In this document: piece after piece, positions 5,232 through 7,935 of the stretch
Layout of the letters: every line of letters starts with the position of its first letter
How positions within the stretch are numbered: the first letter of the stretch is position 1
Source: an uncultured Eubacteriales bacterium
GTDB taxonomy: Bacteria; Bacillota; Clostridia; UMGS1810
Length of the DNA stretch: 7,935 nucleotides
Direction of reading: 5' to 3'
NCBI GenBank assembly: GCA_900555295.1
Contig: USKN01000085.1
Span: 1 to 7,935 of the forward strand
Translations under genes and position numbers: made by a program
The notes under the pieces: generated by a model
The model's input: the letters and a program-made list of their open reading frames with translations, nothing else
Databases searched by the model: none
Told to the model about the DNA's origin: nothing

Positions 5232-6815
5232 TTAAGATATATAATTATCGGTTAAGTCGTTTTCAAGCAAAATATATTTTTTTCTGCCGTCGGAGTTTAT
5301 GCCGTAAGCTTTTTGTATGGCTTGCTCAACCGTATCGGCAACAAATATTTTGCTGCTCGGATAATTATTGTCACGTAAGCCTTTTAATATATCTTCCGCT
5401 TGTTTTTGGCCCACCAATATAACATAGTCGCATACATTCGACAAATTTCTGCCGAACTCGCGGTTACATTCTTCCATTTTATCGCCGAGTTCAACCATTC
5501 CCGGAGTTACGGTTATTTTAAATCCGTCAAACAGTGCAAGCGTTTCAAGCGCCGCTTTTGTACCAAACGGATTGGCGTTGTACGCATCGTCTATTATGCA
5601 AGCGTTTTTTCCGTCTTTAAGCTCAAGGCGGTGCGGTACGCTTTTTAAGCGCTTTACGGGAATACATAATTCTTTAAGTGGTATATTAAAAGTGTGTGCA
5701 ACCGCTATTGCGCCCAATACGTTAATTACGTTATGTTTGCCCACAAGCGGTGTTGAAAAATCTTCGGTTTCACCGTTGGGCGCCGAAACGGTAAAAGATG
5801 TTCCCATACTTGAAGCGGTAATATTAAACGCTTTATAATCGGTGTCTTTTGAAATTGAGTATGTTACTGTGTTTTTACCCGATAATTTATTGTATTTTTT
5901 GAGTGCGTGGGTATATACGTTTTCATCTTCACAGTTTAAAAACATTTTTCCGCCGTTTGAGTTTTGTACTGCGTCCGCAAGTTCAAATTTTGTGTTTTTA
6001 ATGTTATCGAGAGTTTTAAAGGTTTCAAGATGCTGGGGTCCAACGGAAGTTATTACCCCGTCAGACGGGTTTACTATATCACATATTTCTTTTATATCTC
6101 CTACGTGACGCGCTCCCATTTCGCACACAAATATTTCATGCACGGCAGAAAGGTTTTCGCGAATGGTTTTAACCACTCCCATAGGTGTGTTATAGCTTTC
6201 GGGAGTCATTAAAACATTGTATCGTGTTTTAAGTAAAGATGTAAGACAGTATTTTACGCTTGTTTTTCCGTAGCTGCCCGTAACGCCTATAATTTTAAGA
6301 TTGGGGCAGGATTTAAGCATTTTTTTTGCGTCGTTTATATAATGGGTTTTTACGCCTTTTTCTATAGGTGCGTTAATTGCCGCCGTAACAAATATAATAA
6401 ACGGGCACAGAGTAAAGGCTGCAAGCGCACCGTATGCCGCATTTGACGCAAAGTGCGCAGCAAGGATGATTAACACAAACAAAACCGTGTGAGTTGCAAT
6501 AAATCTTTTAATGCGCATAGTATACACAAGCGGTTTTTTTGCCTTTTGCGGTTTTACAAAATAAATCGATACAAGCATAATTATGTTTGCAAGTATAACG
6601 GCAATTGCATTATTTTGCATTGCAAGTATAAGTGTAAGTATTCCAAATAAAATATTGGGAAGTAATTTTTTTGTATTGCGTTTAACCCACGTTGTGTGTG
6701 ATTTTAACTGATACGAATTAAGCTGAAAAAAATGTATGAATTTGATTGATGACACACAATAGGCAATAAATGATATTACCGTTAAAACTATTAATGCCGT
6801 ATGTAACGAAAGCAT
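5232..6815 (-). CDS. Membrane-anchored MurF-like Mur ligase
   Basis: A 527-residue Mur ligase with an unusual front. Residues 1-150 carry about five hydrophobic segments (4-22, 51-66, 69-87, 109-123, 125-148) and show no UDP-substrate domain of the MurF type. The central ATPase domain starts with the P-loop GVTGSYGKTS (177-186), then CEMGARHVGD (231-240) and VGKHNVINVLGA (358-369). The C-terminal domain has SVPHRLE (392-398), DDAYNANP (409-416, the MurF-like signature) and TPGMVELG (437-444). The position where MurF usually has His after the ELG motif reads Asn451. MurF adds D-Ala-D-Ala to UDP-MurNAc-tripeptide, and the ddl gene 26 bases downstream supports a cell-wall role. The missing N-terminal domain makes a lipid-linked or other acceptor possible. 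The ATG at 6815 follows GAGG at 7 bases. Ligase family is certain; exact substrate is not. Confidence 0.8.
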   Translation of the reverse strand: MLSLHTALIVLTVISFIAYCVSSIKFIHFFQLNSYQLKSHTTWVKRNTKKLLPNILFGILTLILAMQNNAIAVILANIIMLVSIYFVKPQKAKKPLVYTMRIKRFIATHTVLFVLIILAAHFASNAAYGALAAFTLCPFIIFVTAAINAPIEKGVKTHYINDAKKMLKSCPNLKIIGVTGSYGKTSVKYCLTSLLKTRYNVLMTPESYNTPMGVVKTIRENLSAVHEIFVCEMGARHVGDIKEICDIVNPSDGVITSVGPQHLETFKTLDNIKNTKFELADAVQNSNGGKMFLNCEDENVYTHALKKYNKLSGKNTVTYSISKDTDYKAFNITASSMGTSFTVSAPNGETEDFSTPLVGKHNVINVLGAIAVAHTFNIPLKELCIPVKRLKSVPHRLELKDGKNACIIDDAYNANPFGTKAALETLALFDGFKITVTPGMVELGDKMEECNREFGRNLSNVCDYVILVGQKQAEDILKGLRDNNYPSSKIFVADTVEQAIQKAYGINSDGRKKYILLENDLTDNYIS

Positions 6816-6843
6816 ATTATTTCCTCATTTCCGATTTATAAAA

Positions 6844-7617
6844 TTAATTAATATTTAAAAAATTTGCAAGAGTTTTGTTAAAATCAAACATTTCGTCCAA
6901 AAATGCATAATGTCCGCTGTTTTCAAAAATTTTCAACTCGGACTTTGGCATAGCATTTTTCATAATCAATGCGTCGGATACGGGAGTTGCCGTATCGTTT
7001 TTTCCCCATGCCAGCAATACGGGACACGTTATATTTGAAAAAAGATGTGTTAAATCTTCGTTTACCGCCATTACAAGTGCTTTGCGCATTACGGGTGATG
7101 CGGCGTTGTAATCTGCCGAGCCGCTTTTTTTGCGCATATTTTCAACAGCGTTTGGGAATATGTTTTTAATTACGGGCACAGAAAGGATTTTTTTGCCCGC
7201 TTTATACAGTTTTATTTTAAATTTTTGTTTTGTTGTTTTTTGGGGTAAAACACCCGCACTGTCAACTAAAATAACTTTATCTATTTCAAACGGCAGATTT
7301 TTGCGTGATGCAAGCTTAATAATTACTCTGCCGCCGAATGAGTGACCGAGAAAAATTATTTTTTTGTCGTTGTAATCTTTTAAAAATTCCAATACAAAAT
7401 CGGCATATGCGTCAACATTCCAAGCTTCTTTGGGTTCGTCGCTCAAACCAAACCCGGGCATATCAAATGCAAGCGTTTTGTATTTTTTACACAGTACGTT
7501 TTCCGTCATACTTTCAAAAAGGCTTATGTTTGAGCCCCAACCGTGCAAAAGTACTATTAAAGGTCCGTTTCCTTTTTCAAAATAATTTATATTTAATCCG
7601 TTAATGTTACGCGTCAT
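6844..7617 (-). CDS. Alpha/beta hydrolase
   Basis: A 257-residue alpha/beta-hydrolase of unknown substrate. The catalytic set is complete: oxyanion motif HGWG (25-28), nucleophile elbow GHSFGG (91-96, Ser93), acid Asp208 in WGKNDTATP, and His236 in NSGHYAFLDE. A helical cap of about residues 125-185, rich in Lys, lies between strand 6 and the acid loop. There is no signal peptide or membrane segment, so it is cytoplasmic. Length is typical for esterases, C-C hydrolases and haloperoxidase-like members, which cannot be told apart here. The ATG at 7617 follows GGAG (7627-7630) at 9 bases. It is the first gene of the block and ends 28 bases before the Mur ligase start, which suggests cotranscription with murF-like and ddl. 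A link to the cell envelope is inferred from neighbourhood only. Confidence 0.9.
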   Translation of the reverse strand: MTRNINGLNINYFEKGNGPLIVLLHGWGSNISLFESMTENVLCKKYKTLAFDMPGFGLSDEPKEAWNVDAYADFVLEFLKDYNDKKIIFLGHSFGGRVIIKLASRKNLPFEIDKVILVDSAGVLPQKTTKQKFKIKLYKAGKKILSVPVIKNIFPNAVENMRKKSGSADYNAASPVMRKALVMAVNEDLTHLFSNITCPVLLAWGKNDTATPVSDALIMKNAMPKSELKIFENSGHYAFLDEMFDFNKTLANFLNIN

Positions 7618-7688
7618 TAAATGTCACTCCGCTTTTATTTTTATTTACCAAATACTACAGTTTTGGCAGAATTTGAACATACGTTACA

Positions 7689-7718
7689 ATTATACCACAA
7701 CTATATATTAAAATGCAA
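7689..7718 (-). promoter_or_regulatory. Promoter for the hydrolase-Mur ligase-ddl operon
   Basis: On the minus strand: -10 TATAAT (7689-7694) with TG one base upstream (extended -10), an 18-base spacer, and a weak -35 TTGCAT (7713-7718). The predicted start is near 7682, giving a leader of about 65 bases. That leader has a small 7-pair hairpin (UGCCAAA with UUUGGUA) but no recognisable riboswitch. The extended -10 probably compensates for the poor -35. Confidence 0.7.
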
Positions 7719-7721
7719 GTG

Positions 7722-7750
7722 TTGAATTTTATATTATTTTATTGTATAAT
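7722..7750 (+). promoter_or_regulatory. Promoter for galM
   Basis: On the plus strand: -35 TTGAAT (7722-7727), a 17-base spacer, and -10 TATAAT (7745-7750). The predicted start near 7757 leaves a leader of about 37 bases before the ATG. Its -35 box is separated by only three bases from the -35 of the leftward promoter, so two polymerases or a shared regulator would compete here. Confidence 0.75.
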
Positions 7751-7793
7751 AATTATATATAATATATACCAAATAAATAAAGGAGTTTTTATA

Positions 7794-7935
7794 ATGAGCA
7801 TTTCTAAAAAAGAGTTCGGCATTGCCGACGGTAAACAAGTATATGTATTTACACTTGATAACGGAAAAGGTTTAAAAGTTGAAATAATAAATTACGGAGG
7901 TATTATTAAAAATATATTTTATAAAAATACCGATG
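7794..7935 (+). CDS. galM: Aldose 1-epimerase (galactose mutarotase), 5' part
   Basis: The first 47 residues of a galactose mutarotase, cut by the window end. This enzyme interconverts the alpha and beta forms of aldoses at the entry to the Leloir pathway. The beginning matches the family: a Phe-Gly motif (8-9), DGKQVYVFTLDNGKGLKVEI (12-31), then the conserved NYGG (33-36) and a hydrophobic strand. The ATG is preceded by AAGGAG (7780-7785) with 8 bases spacing. Catalytic His and Glu residues lie beyond the window. It is transcribed away from the hydrolase operon. The remaining length and downstream neighbours are unknown. Confidence 0.88.
   Translation, partial: MSISKKEFGIADGKQVYVFTLDNGKGLKVEIINYGGIIKNIFYKNTD

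Noticed and set aside
7621..7682. Riboswitch in the hydrolase operon leader
   Set aside because: The leader is only about 65 bases with one weak 7-pair hairpin and no terminator or recognisable aptamer motif.

Overview
The window comes from an AT-rich, low-GC Gram-positive chromosome, most likely a member of the Clostridia. This rests on strong purine-rich Shine-Dalgarno sites (AAGGAGG type), sigma-A promoters of the form TTTACA-17-TATAAT, a DUF1836 protein, and the clostridial style of the Ddl and Mur ligase proteins. The genus cannot be named from sequence alone. Every position is covered by a gene or by a short intergenic region (at most about 240 bases). I see no tRNA, rRNA, CRISPR array, insertion sequence or phage gene.

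Layout: one rightward gene starts at the right edge (galM, aldose 1-epimerase, cut off by the window end). All other genes read leftward, in two blocks. In transcription order, block 1 is an alpha/beta hydrolase (7617-6844), a membrane-anchored MurF-like ligase (6815-5232) and D-alanine-D-alanine ligase ddl (5205-4009). It starts from an extended -10 promoter placed back to back with the galM promoter. Block 2 is rpsO (S15; 3803-3540), pnp (polynucleotide phosphorylase; 3303-1204), a DUF1836 gene (1119-526) and a low-molecular-weight tyrosine phosphatase (521-63). It starts from a near-consensus promoter at 3914-3942.

Functionally, block 1 pairs the enzyme that makes D-Ala-D-Ala with a Mur ligase whose C-terminal half looks like the enzyme that joins that dipeptide to the cell-wall precursor. 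Block 2 is the widely conserved rpsO-pnp pair (translation and RNA decay), followed by a putative DNA-binding regulator and a protein phosphatase that are almost certainly cotranscribed with each other.

The most interesting material is in the non-coding RNA of block 2. A 109-nt, nearly continuous imperfect hairpin lies just upstream of the pnp ribosome binding site and resembles in position the RNase III-cut autoregulatory leader of enterobacterial pnp. There are further hairpins after rpsO and after pnp, and a foldable rpsO leader. The second notable item is the Mur ligase, in which about 150 residues of membrane segments replace the usual N-terminal UDP-substrate domain. I found no clear new defence, mobile or biosynthetic system.
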